From the NCBI RefSeq assembly GCF_001639065.2, contig NZ_LQXO02000022.1, forward strand, positions 218,823-282,822: DNA of 64,000 nt, in the 5' to 3' direction. The translations under genes and the position numbers were made by a program. Source of the DNA: Vibrio barjaei (GTDB taxonomy: Bacteria; Pseudomonadota; Gammaproteobacteria; Enterobacterales; Vibrionaceae). Below, piece after piece: positions 17,667 to 26,115 of this stretch (positions are counted from its first letter, which is position 1; each line of letters opens with the position of its first letter). The notes below the pieces were generated by a model. It saw nothing but the letters and a program-made list of their open reading frames with translations, searched no databases and was not told the origin of the DNA.

Positions 17667-19264
17667 GCGTTATTGAGTTCCAAGATGACCGTTGAATATA
17701 AGTTGAGGCCTTGAGGATCGTTTCCTGGAGCGTTTCTACCTCCGGCCGCAACGCGGTTAAGTAAATCCATAGTGGGTGCTTCAGTGGTGCTTGTTTTTGC
17801 GGCGTACACTTTCATCGCCGAGCCACCGTCGATGGCAATAGCGTTAATGACAGACTCACCTTCGAAAAAGTCGAGATCAGGCTGTGATAAACGTTGAACA
17901 AGGTTGGCAACATCGACGATGTTGGCACCGATACTCATCTCGTGTCGACCGTCAAACAACAGGTAACCAATGTGGTTTTCGGTTTCAATAAATAGACCAG
18001 AAGGTTCTCGGATAAGCGCATCGAAATTGTTGGTTTCTTTTCCTGAACGTGATAGAGGAGAATCGGTGTTGGCGACAGTATCTAGTGCGGCTTCTGCTTG
18101 CATTGCGGATACTGTAGGACCAGTTGGAACCAGCGATTGTCCATCAATAACAGAAGGAACTAGACCACCTAAAATCTGTTTATAGTCGCAAAGGTCAATC
18201 TCGTTTGCGACAGGGATAACCTGAACCGCTTGTCCGACTTGAGGTGTCTCAGAGAACAGCGATTCAAAATATCCCTCCTCAATGGATATTAGCGTTCCGA
18301 AAGAAGGAAGAGGGCATGTGCCATTCCATATCGCGACAACCTCTTCGAATGGTTTAATGCCATCGCCTTGATTGGCTAGAAACAGGTTCACTCTTCCTTC
18401 TAACTCAAGCATTGGAGAGAACTCAACTAGGTCGCCTTGGTGCTTCATCGGAAACTTCACATTAAACAGAGCGACATCGTGCTGTGAAAGTGACTCTAGC
18501 GACGGGTTAAAGCAATCAACGTCAAAGTTTGTTCCGCCAATAGTGACGTTAAATTGGCGAAAAGTCAGAGATGGAACGATCTGCACATTGCCTGCACGAT
18601 CTATGGCAACAGCGGCATCATGGGCGCTTGGGAAACCAGCAGTTTCAACCTTGCCATTTTCATCTGAGAAATAGTAGAAACCTAGGTATGACAGCACTTC
18701 TGGCAGTTGATGGTCTGGATTTGGAAAGCGGCGTCTGTGTGACCAAATATGGTCTCCGATATTAAGCTCTTTAGTCATAAAGTAGCCAAGGTTACCAATC
18801 AACCCATCCAGATTGTTTTCTGATTCAAGTCGATCTCTCAGGTCCTCTAGCTTATTGCCCTTGAAGTGATAGCCAATGCGCGCTTTATCGATGTCTGCTT
18901 GTGGTGCTAACACTAGAGAAACGGATGTAGAACACAGTGAACGAGGCTCGCTAATTAGCTCGTAATCCGAGGCGCTAGGAAGTTGCGCAGCGTCAAGCTG
19001 CGGCATTGCAAAATGCGCTCTTTTTACCTTTAAAGATGGCTTTTCATGCTTTAACTGTTGGTATCGTTGTGCCAGTCCTTGTTCAAAGTCGGGCTCAACA
19101 CAACCGTGTAAAGGGTTGCCTTTCGGGCCATGTTTAATTTCATAGCCAGGCACCACGGATGGGTTGAAGTAACGATTTGGCTCGATATCAATAGGCTCCC
19201 AACATTGGGAATTCATGCTTGTGACGTTGTTAGAGACTCGCTCTGGAAAACATTTGGTGTTCAT
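17663..19264 (-). CDS. Phosphodiester glycosidase (NAGPA-domain) family protein, cytoplasmic form
   Basis: A 533-residue protein whose C-terminal part matches the phosphodiester glycosidase (NAGPA) domain: LLFDGRHEMSIGANIVDVANL, then INAIAIDGGSAMKVYAAK and LLNRVAAGGRNAPGND, corresponding to the conserved xNLDGGGSxxM and NRV-GGRxVxN blocks. The family cleaves sugar-phosphodiester bonds such as GlcNAc-1-phospho-linkages. The first 350 residues resemble nothing I recognise. No signal peptide or membrane segment is visible, which is unusual because most family members are secreted or lysosomal. It lies between the ROK gene and GT4 copy A. The substrate is unknown. Confidence 0.68.
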   Translation of the reverse strand: MNTKCFPERVSNNVTSMNSQCWEPIDIEPNRYFNPSVVPGYEIKHGPKGNPLHGCVEPDFEQGLAQRYQQLKHEKPSLKVKRAHFAMPQLDAAQLPSASDYELISEPRSLCSTSVSLVLAPQADIDKARIGYHFKGNKLEDLRDRLESENNLDGLIGNLGYFMTKELNIGDHIWSHRRRFPNPDHQLPEVLSYLGFYYFSDENGKVETAGFPSAHDAAVAIDRAGNVQIVPSLTFRQFNVTIGGTNFDVDCFNPSLESLSQHDVALFNVKFPMKHQGDLVEFSPMLELEGRVNLFLANQGDGIKPFEEVVAIWNGTCPLPSFGTLISIEEGYFESLFSETPQVGQAVQVIPVANEIDLCDYKQILGGLVPSVIDGQSLVPTGPTVSAMQAEAALDTVANTDSPLSRSGKETNNFDALIREPSGLFIETENHIGYLLFDGRHEMSIGANIVDVANLVQRLSQPDLDFFEGESVINAIAIDGGSAMKVYAAKTSTTEAPTMDLLNRVAAGGRNAPGNDPQGLNLYSTVILELNNA

Positions 19265-19294
19265 GGTTGTTGTTCTTATTTCGTGCTAGTTGTT

Positions 19295-20458
19295 TTAGTA
19301 AGCGAGGTTGTATAGAGGCAGCATAGCCGCACCTGTAGCTGCAATTTTGTCACCGGAAATGGCCGCCGGAACAATGTTAGGCATGGCTTCATCAGGTTCG
19401 AGATACTGTTGAATGGATGCGATGGCAGCAAGGTGTAGTTCTTCGACTAATTGTGGAGGTAACAAACCGCCAATGATGATCTCGTTTGGATCGCAAATAG
19501 AACGAATAGCTTGTAGCGCAGACGTTAGTTGCAACTGGGCATTGCTTTTCCATTCGACCACTTTTTCTGGTTTCTTTTCTAACAAAGTGGCAAGCGTATC
19601 GGCTCGGTGAGCGCTGGGAGCCGATAGCCCAAGCTTGTCATACAGACAAGAAAGAGAAGGGCGGTTATCACGTTCAGGGAACAGTTTACCAATACGACCG
19701 GCGTTGCCTCTAGCACCACGGTAGACTTCACCTTCAAAGAAATGACCACCGCCAATACCGTAACCAAGATACAGGTAGAAAAAGTTTGCATCAGTACTTC
19801 GTCGAGAGCGTACCGATTCTCCCAAAGCTGCGGCAATACCGTCGTTCTCAATCCAACACGGTAAGTTGAATTTGGCTTCCACTGCGGCTTTGATGTCGAT
19901 CTGTTCCCATGCTTTAAGGTGAGGAGGCATGGTGAGGGTGTTCGACCCTTTATTAAAGTTGCAACTGGTCGTGACACCAACCCCAATTAACTTTGAGAAC
20001 TCACTGCCAAAGGCAACAGAAGTGACGTCGATAAGGCTGGATAGTTCTTCGAGTGCGCTATTAGGGTCGGCATAGATACCATGAATAGCTTTAGAGAAAA
20101 TGGCTTCTCCTTCAAGGTCTACCAATTCAATGCTGATTTTTTCCAGCTCTATGTTTACCCCTAAGCTATAGGCTGCCTGAGGGTTAATACCTAGCTCAAT
20201 ACCAGGTTGACCTCTGCCCCCTTGCTGCTTACCAGTGACGACAATTAGACCTTCATCAAGCATCTTCTTGGTGATCTTTGTAATGGCCGCAGGCGTTAAA
20301 CCACTGGCCTCAGCAAGCGCTGCTCGTGTGGTTGGGGCTTGTTGACGGATCAATGCAAGAATTGAACGCTGTGTGTCTGTTCCGAAATCTATCAATGGTG
20401 TTTCCTTAACTGAAAATCTCTTTCTATTTGATTTGAAAGCTAAATCAATGACATACAT
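19295..20458 (-). CDS. ROK-family transcriptional regulator
   Basis: About 387 residues: an N-terminal winged HTH (residues ~25-85, RSILALIRQQAPTTRAALAE then GLTPAAITKITKKMLDEGLI) fused to an ASKHA sugar-kinase-like domain. The latter carries a GIGGGHFFEGEVYRGARGNAGRIG zinc/sugar-binding-type segment, but the zinc cysteine cluster of NagC/Mlc is not evident. Start at ATG 20458; an in-frame GTG lies six bases upstream. It is probably the repressor that binds the palindromes at 15512 and 24543. It follows the binding-protein gene on the same strand. Confidence 0.85.
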   Translation of the reverse strand: MYVIDLAFKSNRKRFSVKETPLIDFGTDTQRSILALIRQQAPTTRAALAEASGLTPAAITKITKKMLDEGLIVVTGKQQGGRGQPGIELGINPQAAYSLGVNIELEKISIELVDLEGEAIFSKAIHGIYADPNSALEELSSLIDVTSVAFGSEFSKLIGVGVTTSCNFNKGSNTLTMPPHLKAWEQIDIKAAVEAKFNLPCWIENDGIAAALGESVRSRRSTDANFFYLYLGYGIGGGHFFEGEVYRGARGNAGRIGKLFPERDNRPSLSCLYDKLGLSAPSAHRADTLATLLEKKPEKVVEWKSNAQLQLTSALQAIRSICDPNEIIIGGLLPPQLVEELHLAAIASIQQYLEPDEAMPNIVPAAISGDKIAATGAAMLPLYNLAY

Positions 20459-20486
20459 TGACACATTTAACCTTCAAACCAAATAG

Positions 20487-20505
20487 GCCCGGCCAAAGAC
20501 CGGGC
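20487..20505 (-). terminator. Small stem-loop after the binding-protein gene
   Basis: GCCCGG / CCGGGC with a 7-nt loop between the binding-protein stop and the ROK start. It has no strong U-tract and more likely protects or attenuates mRNA than fully terminates. Confidence 0.5.
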
Positions 20506-20512
20506 AAAAATG

Positions 20513-21628
20513 TTACATAAGTACGTTTTGGACGAACGCTTTCTTCGCTTCTGTCGCGTACTCAGAAGTGAAGAACTCTGAGCTGTATGCGCGTTGAGCA
20601 TTATCGATGAGAGCGTTGGAGTCGTCAGCATCTGGGTGTTGTGGCGATGCACCAAATGTTGTGTTTAGCCCCGTTTGTGCTTTTGCAGAAGTAATCCAAT
20701 GAATGAATACCGCTGCTGCTGCTTTGTTCTTAGCATTTTTCGGCATCAGGATGATGTTACCGCCACCTGGCATACCGAACTCTGGGATGTAGAACTTGAT
20801 ACGTTTAGTGATCGCCCCTTTCTTCTGAAGACCAGCTAGATGATCTTCCCATGCTGGTGCCATAGAGATTTCGCCATCATTGATGCGTGTTAAGCTGTCT
20901 GCATTTGAAGCGGTAATAACGATGTTGTCTTGGTTACCTTCAAACCACTCCCACGTTTTTGACCAAGTAGGAATTACAGACTTGTCCATTTCATTTTGGA
21001 AGTAGACATCGTTGTTGCCTGATGCATAGTAAATTGCACGTTGAATGAAGGCATTACCTGCACCGCCTTTGTTTGGATCGTTCACACCAAACTGCTGTTT
21101 ATGTTCTTTGATCCAAGTTGTCAGGTCATCGAAAGACTGTGGCAGGTTGTTTTCATCGACTCGAGTTGGGTCATAAGCAAAACCTGTCTGGTTGCCCCAG
21201 AACGCATAGGCATAACCTTGAGTGTCGACACCAACAAGATTAGTTCTTAACTTTTCGCTACCCGGAATAATATCGGTTAGTGGACCATAAACGACGTTGC
21301 TTTGCAGTAGCATTGGCAGTTTCACAGTATCGAGTGCCATCACGTCGATGCTGCCTTGGTCGCGGCGTGCTTCAGCAAGTAGCTTATTGCGGTTACCTGA
21401 TTCGTTACCTTCTGGCACGCGAACTTTAATGCCGTACTCTTTTTCAAATTCTTTGAAGAATTTTCTGAATTCAGGCTGTAGATACCAGATGTAAGCGTTC
21501 ACCATTTTTTCTTGTTTCGCTTGCTCGACAATTTCATCCCATGTCATGTCGTTTAGGTCATAAGCCAGTGCATTGGTAGAAAGACCTGCAAGTGCAGTCA
21601 TGGCTGCGGTTAGAACTAATTTTTTCAT
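20513..21628 (-). CDS. ABC transporter substrate-binding protein, PotD/AfuA/YnjB-like
   Basis: A 371-residue periplasmic binding protein of the polyamine/iron/hexose-phosphate class. Signal peptide residues 1-22 end in ALA before YDLND. The motifs KVRVPEGNESGNRNKLLAEAR and IDVMALDTVKLPMLLQ are typical of the first lobe. Aromatic residues around YIWYLQPEF could line the pocket. It is the last cistron of a four-gene importer operon (ATPase, permease, permease, binding protein). Ligand unknown; neighbouring phosphodiester glycosidase and phosphomannomutase genes favour a phosphorylated or phosphodiester-linked sugar over a polyamine, an inference from context only. Confidence 0.8.
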   Translation of the reverse strand: MKKLVLTAAMTALAGLSTNALAYDLNDMTWDEIVEQAKQEKMVNAYIWYLQPEFRKFFKEFEKEYGIKVRVPEGNESGNRNKLLAEARRDQGSIDVMALDTVKLPMLLQSNVVYGPLTDIIPGSEKLRTNLVGVDTQGYAYAFWGNQTGFAYDPTRVDENNLPQSFDDLTTWIKEHKQQFGVNDPNKGGAGNAFIQRAIYYASGNNDVYFQNEMDKSVIPTWSKTWEWFEGNQDNIVITASNADSLTRINDGEISMAPAWEDHLAGLQKKGAITKRIKFYIPEFGMPGGGNIILMPKNAKNKAAAAVFIHWITSAKAQTGLNTTFGASPQHPDADDSNALIDNAQRAYSSEFFTSEYATEAKKAFVQNVLM

Positions 21629-21667
21629 AAATCCATTCTCTTAATATCTTTATAGTTGTAGGTACAG

Positions 21668-22552
21668 TTAGGCTTTTCCGGTAGAGTCCGCCAGATAGTT
21701 GCCTTTAAGCAAACGCTCGATAATGAGCATCAAAATTACGTTTGGAATCACAAGGATGAGTGATACCACCGCCGCGTTTGGACGGATGAATGAGTAACCT
21801 AAGTAGGAATACAGGATGGTCGGTACGGTGACATAATCCGGTGATCCCAGAACAAAGGCGATGTTGAATTCTTCAATACTGATTACCAGGCAGAAGATCA
21901 ACGATGCCAATAAGCCTGGTTTTAGCATTGGCAGATACGCGTGTTTAAACGTTGTCCAAGGGCTACCACCTAAGTCACGGCTTGCCTCAATAAGATCTTG
22001 AGGAACGCTTTTGAAACTGGCTGACAAAATACGGATAGCATAAGGCAAAGCCAGTACCGTATGGCCAATCACAATGCCAAGGTAGGCGTTAGACAAATTA
22101 AGGTTGATCAGCATCGAACTAAAGAAGACACCGATGATCATGCCCGGCATAACAAGCGGTAGAAGTGTGACAACTTCTGCTACGCGTTTACCCGGGAAAT
22201 CTTTGCGACCTAGAGCATAAGCCGTTGGGAGCGCCAGTAATACGGTTAGAAAGGCAACCGCAGGTGCAATTGAGTAACTGTTGGTTAGCGCTTCCACTAA
22301 ACCTGAGTTTTCCCACATGTCTGTCCAACGTCCGAAAGACATCACAGGTGGAAGAACATCTGGATAACTCCAAGGATGTTCTGGATCTACGAGGGACCAA
22401 ATCAGCGCCATGATAAATGGCACACCTAGCCAGAAGAAGTTGACCGCAAGAAACAGTCCAATAGCGATTTTGTTGATCAGTTTGCCATTTGCCGTTCTGA
22501 TTTTCGGCAGCTTACGGCGTGGTGCTTTTGCTGTTGAAGCGAGTGCAGTCAT
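21668..22552 (-). CDS. ABC transporter permease, PotC type
   Basis: A 294-residue inner-membrane protein with six helices and the BPD permease coupling motif (EASRDLGGSPWTTFKHAYLPMLKPG) around residues 190-220. Its ATG overlaps the stop of the preceding permease by one base (TAATG), so the two are coupled. It forms the channel with the next entry. Confidence 0.86.
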   Translation of the reverse strand: MTALASTAKAPRRKLPKIRTANGKLINKIAIGLFLAVNFFWLGVPFIMALIWSLVDPEHPWSYPDVLPPVMSFGRWTDMWENSGLVEALTNSYSIAPAVAFLTVLLALPTAYALGRKDFPGKRVAEVVTLLPLVMPGMIIGVFFSSMLINLNLSNAYLGIVIGHTVLALPYAIRILSASFKSVPQDLIEASRDLGGSPWTTFKHAYLPMLKPGLLASLIFCLVISIEEFNIAFVLGSPDYVTVPTILYSYLGYSFIRPNAAVVSLILVIPNVILMLIIERLLKGNYLADSTGKA

Positions 22553-23418
22553 TATTTCAGCTTCCCTTTCTTAGTGGCTAGTGGGGCAGTCAGTAGAGAG
22601 ATAGCCAGTGAGGCGATCACAGCGGTCACCATGATGATGACGGCCACAACAGCACCTTTATTCCATTCCATAAACTCTGTTGAGGTAATGTGCATTAGCA
22701 TAGATAGCGAGTAAGTGTTCTTAGGACCCGCAATCGAGTAGAACGAGTAGTCCCCCAGAGCACCGATGAAAATTAGAATCAAAGAGACTTGCAGTGCTGG
22801 TATAGATAATGGGAACACAATGCCAGTGAAGCGACGCCATGCGTTTGCACCAAGATCGGAGGCGGCATCGAGAACATCGTTTCGAATCGAGTTCACCGCG
22901 CCCGCTAGTAGAATCATTGCAAACGGTAGCTGTTTCCAGATTTGAAGAATGATAACGCCCCAACCGAAGTTGTCGTTTTGCATACGGATCGGTTTTTCAG
23001 TAATGCCAAGCCACATCAAACCTTGGTTAACCACACCATGGTACGAAATCACGTTAACCAACAAGAATGCGGCAACCAAGCCCGGAATGAACATAGGAGC
23101 ACGCAATAGACCCGTAATAGTGGTTGAACCGGTAAAGGGTTTACGTAGCCAAAGCACAAGCGGGTAGGCCAGAGACACTGCGCCTAGAGCGCCAATGACT
23201 GATACTTTAATAGAGTAAATCAGTGACTTGTGAAGTGTTGGGTCAGCAAGTGCATCACGCCAAAATTCAGTGGAGAAGCCACTCTCTCCCATCATGTTGT
23301 GAAAACCAAAGCTCTGGGCAACTACCATGTAAAACGTTGAACCCATCAAAAGTAAGATGGTGCCAACGCCAGGTAATAGCATGAGCCAGGTTTTCCAGTG
23401 GGTGCGTAGACTAGTCAT
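22552..23418 (-). CDS. ABC transporter permease, PotB type
   Basis: About 288 residues, six or seven helices, and the EAA-type loop DAASDLGANAWRRFTGIVFPLSIPA near residues 195-220. The start is set at the ATG at 23418 (MTSLRTHWK), preceded by AGAGGT; a TTG 15 bases upstream also lies in frame. It overlaps the 3' end of the ATPase gene by 8 bp. Confidence 0.85.
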   Translation of the reverse strand: MTSLRTHWKTWLMLLPGVGTILLLMGSTFYMVVAQSFGFHNMMGESGFSTEFWRDALADPTLHKSLIYSIKVSVIGALGAVSLAYPLVLWLRKPFTGSTTITGLLRAPMFIPGLVAAFLLVNVISYHGVVNQGLMWLGITEKPIRMQNDNFGWGVIILQIWKQLPFAMILLAGAVNSIRNDVLDAASDLGANAWRRFTGIVFPLSIPALQVSLILIFIGALGDYSFYSIAGPKNTYSLSMLMHITSTEFMEWNKGAVVAVIIMVTAVIASLAISLLTAPLATKKGKLK

Positions 23419-24481
23419 GCGGCACCTCTTCAAGGAACCTAATGCCAGTCTTAGGCAAACTGAATGTTAACTGGTTATCTTGGAACTTAGGCTGTTTTGG
23501 TAGTTGAATACGCATTTCTAGTGGAACGTCATTAAGTGATTCCACTAGAAGGTCGGTGACATTACCCATGAAAGCCATTTGATTGACACGTACTTGGAAG
23601 CGGTTGATATCGCTATCTTCAGCTAAGCGAGCGTCTTCTGGTCGCCAACAAACAAAAATATTGTCTGATTTTGGTGGCTCATCAGATTCAACGATGAAAT
23701 CACCAATTTCTGTTGTGACCGAATAAGTGTTGGCTTGCTCTGTCTTGTTTACTTGTGCGGGTAGAATGTTAGCGGCACCAATAAAGTCAGCAACGAAGCG
23801 GTTTGCAGGACGATAGTAGATGTCTTCCGGGGTACCAATCTGTTCGATACGACCACGATTAAGGACAACGATCTTGTCAGACATGGCTAGTGCTTCTGCC
23901 TGATCGTGTGTCACGTAGATAGCAGTGAGATTGTAGCGTTTTTGAAGTTCGCGGATCTCAAAACGAACTGACTCTCTTAATTTCGCATCTAGGTTAGATA
24001 ATGGCTCGTCGAATAGGATGACAGCAGGTCGAGTCACCATCGCGCGAGCAAGTGCGACACGTTGTTGTTGTCCACCTGACAATTCGCTTGGCATTTTATG
24101 AGAATGTTCACCCAGATCGACCTGTGCGACGGCTTCTTGAACGCGCTCAATTTGTTCTGCTTTTGCCACGCCTTTTTGGTTCAAGCCGAAGGCAATGTTG
24201 TGCTCTACACTCAGGTGAGGAAAAAGCGCGTAAGATTGAAAACACATAGAGGTATTGCGCTTTTCTGGAGAAACATTAGTGATATTTTCATCGCCAATTA
24301 GAATTTCACCAGAATCGGGAGTATGGAAACCACCGATCATTTTTAACAGCGTTGTTTTGCCGCAGCCAGAAGGCCCAAGAAGAGTGACCATCTCTCCCTC
24401 TTCCGCCACAAAGCTAATGTCTTTAGATGCGACAAAATCATCAAAATTTTTACAGATATTTTTTAGTTCTAATCGGGACAT
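23411..24481 (-). CDS. ABC transporter ATPase, PotA/FbpC type
   Basis: A 356-residue ATPase with Walker A GPSGCGKT, Q-loop FQSYALFPH, signature LSGGQQQR, Walker B VILFDEP, and a C-terminal TOBE-like regulatory domain (after residue ~235). ATG 24481 is preferred; a GTG start at 24514 would add 11 residues. First gene of the importer operon. Two copies of the AT-rich operator lie at 24543-24571 and 24661-24689 in its promoter region. Confidence 0.86.
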   Translation of the reverse strand: MSRLELKNICKNFDDFVASKDISFVAEEGEMVTLLGPSGCGKTTLLKMIGGFHTPDSGEILIGDENITNVSPEKRNTSMCFQSYALFPHLSVEHNIAFGLNQKGVAKAEQIERVQEAVAQVDLGEHSHKMPSELSGGQQQRVALARAMVTRPAVILFDEPLSNLDAKLRESVRFEIRELQKRYNLTAIYVTHDQAEALAMSDKIVVLNRGRIEQIGTPEDIYYRPANRFVADFIGAANILPAQVNKTEQANTYSVTTEIGDFIVESDEPPKSDNIFVCWRPEDARLAEDSDINRFQVRVNQMAFMGNVTDLLVESLNDVPLEMRIQLPKQPKFQDNQLTFSLPKTGIRFLEEVPHD

Positions 24482-24542
24482 TGAGTTGCATTCCGTTTCA
24501 GTAGAAGTTTGCACAGATTTGGAGTCTAGCGCTTCATTATTG

Positions 24543-24571
24543 CAATTATATTAACTAAGTTAATTTAATTG
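24543..24571 (-). promoter_or_regulatory. Probable ROK operator, importer-proximal copy
   Basis: Arms CAATTATATTAACT and AGTTAATTTAATTG flank one A, with a single mismatch between the arms. It matches the core of the 37-bp palindrome at 15512 and sits about 60 bp before the ATPase start. Confidence 0.7.
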
Positions 24572-24660
24572 ATCTGTGAAAGTGGTCACGTGATAAGCGT
24601 TATTGACGGATTTACTGATGATAAAGGTTTGATAGTGTGATCTGACGCATGGAAATACTC

Positions 24661-24689
24661 AAATTAGATTAATTTGGTTAATTTAATTG
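24661..24689 (-). promoter_or_regulatory. Probable ROK operator, distal copy
   Basis: The right arm GGTTAATTTAATTG is identical to that of the 15512 palindrome, and the left arm AAATTAGATTAATT keeps 10 of 14 positions. The centre lies 118 bp (about 11 helical turns) from the proximal copy, which would allow DNA looping. Confidence 0.6.
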
Positions 24690-24744
24690 AGATGTTTTTG
24701 AGGAAAGGATATGGGAGAGGGAGCGGTCACCCCCTCTCCGAAGG

Positions 24745-26106
24745 CTAGCCAAGCAGATCGAGAATCTGCTGAGTTTTTGAAGACATCAATTCGGTATTGT
24801 GTCGTGACTCGACGTTCAGTCGTACCACTGGTTCAGTATTAGAGGTACGTAAGTTGAAGCGCCAGTCGCTAAACTCCATGCTGAGACCATCGGTATAGTC
24901 GACAACAAGGGCTTCTTGTTCAAAAGTTTGTTGAACGCGCTTGATGGCAGCTTGTGGATCTTGCAGTTTGGCGTTGATTTCGCCCGAAGATGGGAACGCG
25001 ACAATACGATCGGCAACCAACTTAGAAAGCGGCTGCTGCTTCACACAAAGAAGCTCGCTGACAAGCAGCCAAGGGATCATTCCACTGTCACAGTAGGCAA
25101 AATCTTTGAAGTAATGGTGCGCACTCATTTCGCCGCCATACACCGCATCTTCCAAACGCATACGCTCTTTGATGAAAGCATGTCCCGTTTTCGACATTAT
25201 CGGAGTACCGTGATTCTCCGTGACGATGTCGATGGTATTCCAAGTTAAGCGAGGATCGTGGATGATTCGAGCATTTGGATTCTTCTGTAAGAACGCTTCT
25301 GCTAATAGACCCACGATGTAGTAGCCTTCGATGAACTCACCTTGCTCGTCAAACAGGAAGCAACGGTCAAAATCACCATCCCATGCAATACCCATATCAG
25401 CACCGTGCTTTACAACCGCTTCAGAAGTGGCCGCACGGTTTTCAGGAAGCAGTGGATTAGGAATGCCGTTTGGGAAACTAGAGTCAGGTTGGTGATGGAC
25501 TTTGATAAATTCGATGGCAATGCCCAACTTGGCGAATTTTGCTTCCAGATCGTCAATAACATGACCTGCAGCGCCATTGCCTGAATTTACTACCAGCTTA
25601 AGTGGCTTGATGTTGCTCGGCGTAATGTAACTAAGCAAATGCTCGGTGTATTCATCAAGGTTAGACAGCTTCTTGTATTGTCCAACTTGAGCAATTGACT
25701 CAAAGTCATTTTGTTCAGCAAGTTGTTTGATGTCGTTCAAACCAGTATCACCACTGATTGGCTTACCGTTATCTCGAACCAGTTTCATCCCATTGTAGTT
25801 AATAGGATTGTGGCTTGCGGTGACTTCGATTCCGCCATCTACGTCCAGTGACTGAGTCGCAAAGTAAATCTCTTCTGTACCTGTCATACCGATATCAACA
25901 ACATCGGAACCTGCATCCATAATGCCGCGCGCCAAGGCGAGTTTAAGACTTTCTGATGTCTCACGAACATCGCCACCCACAACTACGGTTTTAGGTTTTA
26001 GAAATTGCGCATATGCTCTGCCAATGCGGTAGGCAATATCCTCGTTGAGTTCGTCTCCCAACTTGCCGCGAATGTCATAAGCTTTAAAACAGCTGAGTGC
26101 TTTCAT
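24745..26106 (-). CDS. Phosphomannomutase / phosphoglucomutase, CpsG (ManB) type
   Basis: A 453-residue alpha-D-phosphohexomutase. The phosphoserine loop is TASHNP (Ser98), the metal loop is DGDFDR (about residue 245) and the sugar-binding loop is [10 protein letters not shown] followed by [15 protein letters not shown], nearly the same as E. coli CpsG. This predicts mannose-1-phosphate/mannose-6-phosphate interconversion, with possible activity on glucose phosphates. It lies 9 bp after GT4 copy B, outside any visible capsule or O-antigen cluster. Here it may feed sugar-1-phosphate produced by the locus into glycolysis. Confidence 0.88.
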   Translation of the reverse strand: MKALSCFKAYDIRGKLGDELNEDIAYRIGRAYAQFLKPKTVVVGGDVRETSESLKLALARGIMDAGSDVVDIGMTGTEEIYFATQSLDVDGGIEVTASHNPINYNGMKLVRDNGKPISGDTGLNDIKQLAEQNDFESIAQVGQYKKLSNLDEYTEHLLSYITPSNIKPLKLVVNSGNGAAGHVIDDLEAKFAKLGIAIEFIKVHHQPDSSFPNGIPNPLLPENRAATSEAVVKHGADMGIAWDGDFDRCFLFDEQGEFIEGYYIVGLLAEAFLQKNPNARIIHDPRLTWNTIDIVTENHGTPIMSKTGHAFIKERMRLEDAVYGGEMSAHHYFKDFAYCDSGMIPWLLVSELLCVKQQPLSKLVADRIVAFPSSGEINAKLQDPQAAIKRVQQTFEQEALVVDYTDGLSMEFSDWRFNLRTSNTEPVVRLNVESRHNTELMSSKTQQILDLLG

Positions 26107-26115
26107 GACTAGACC

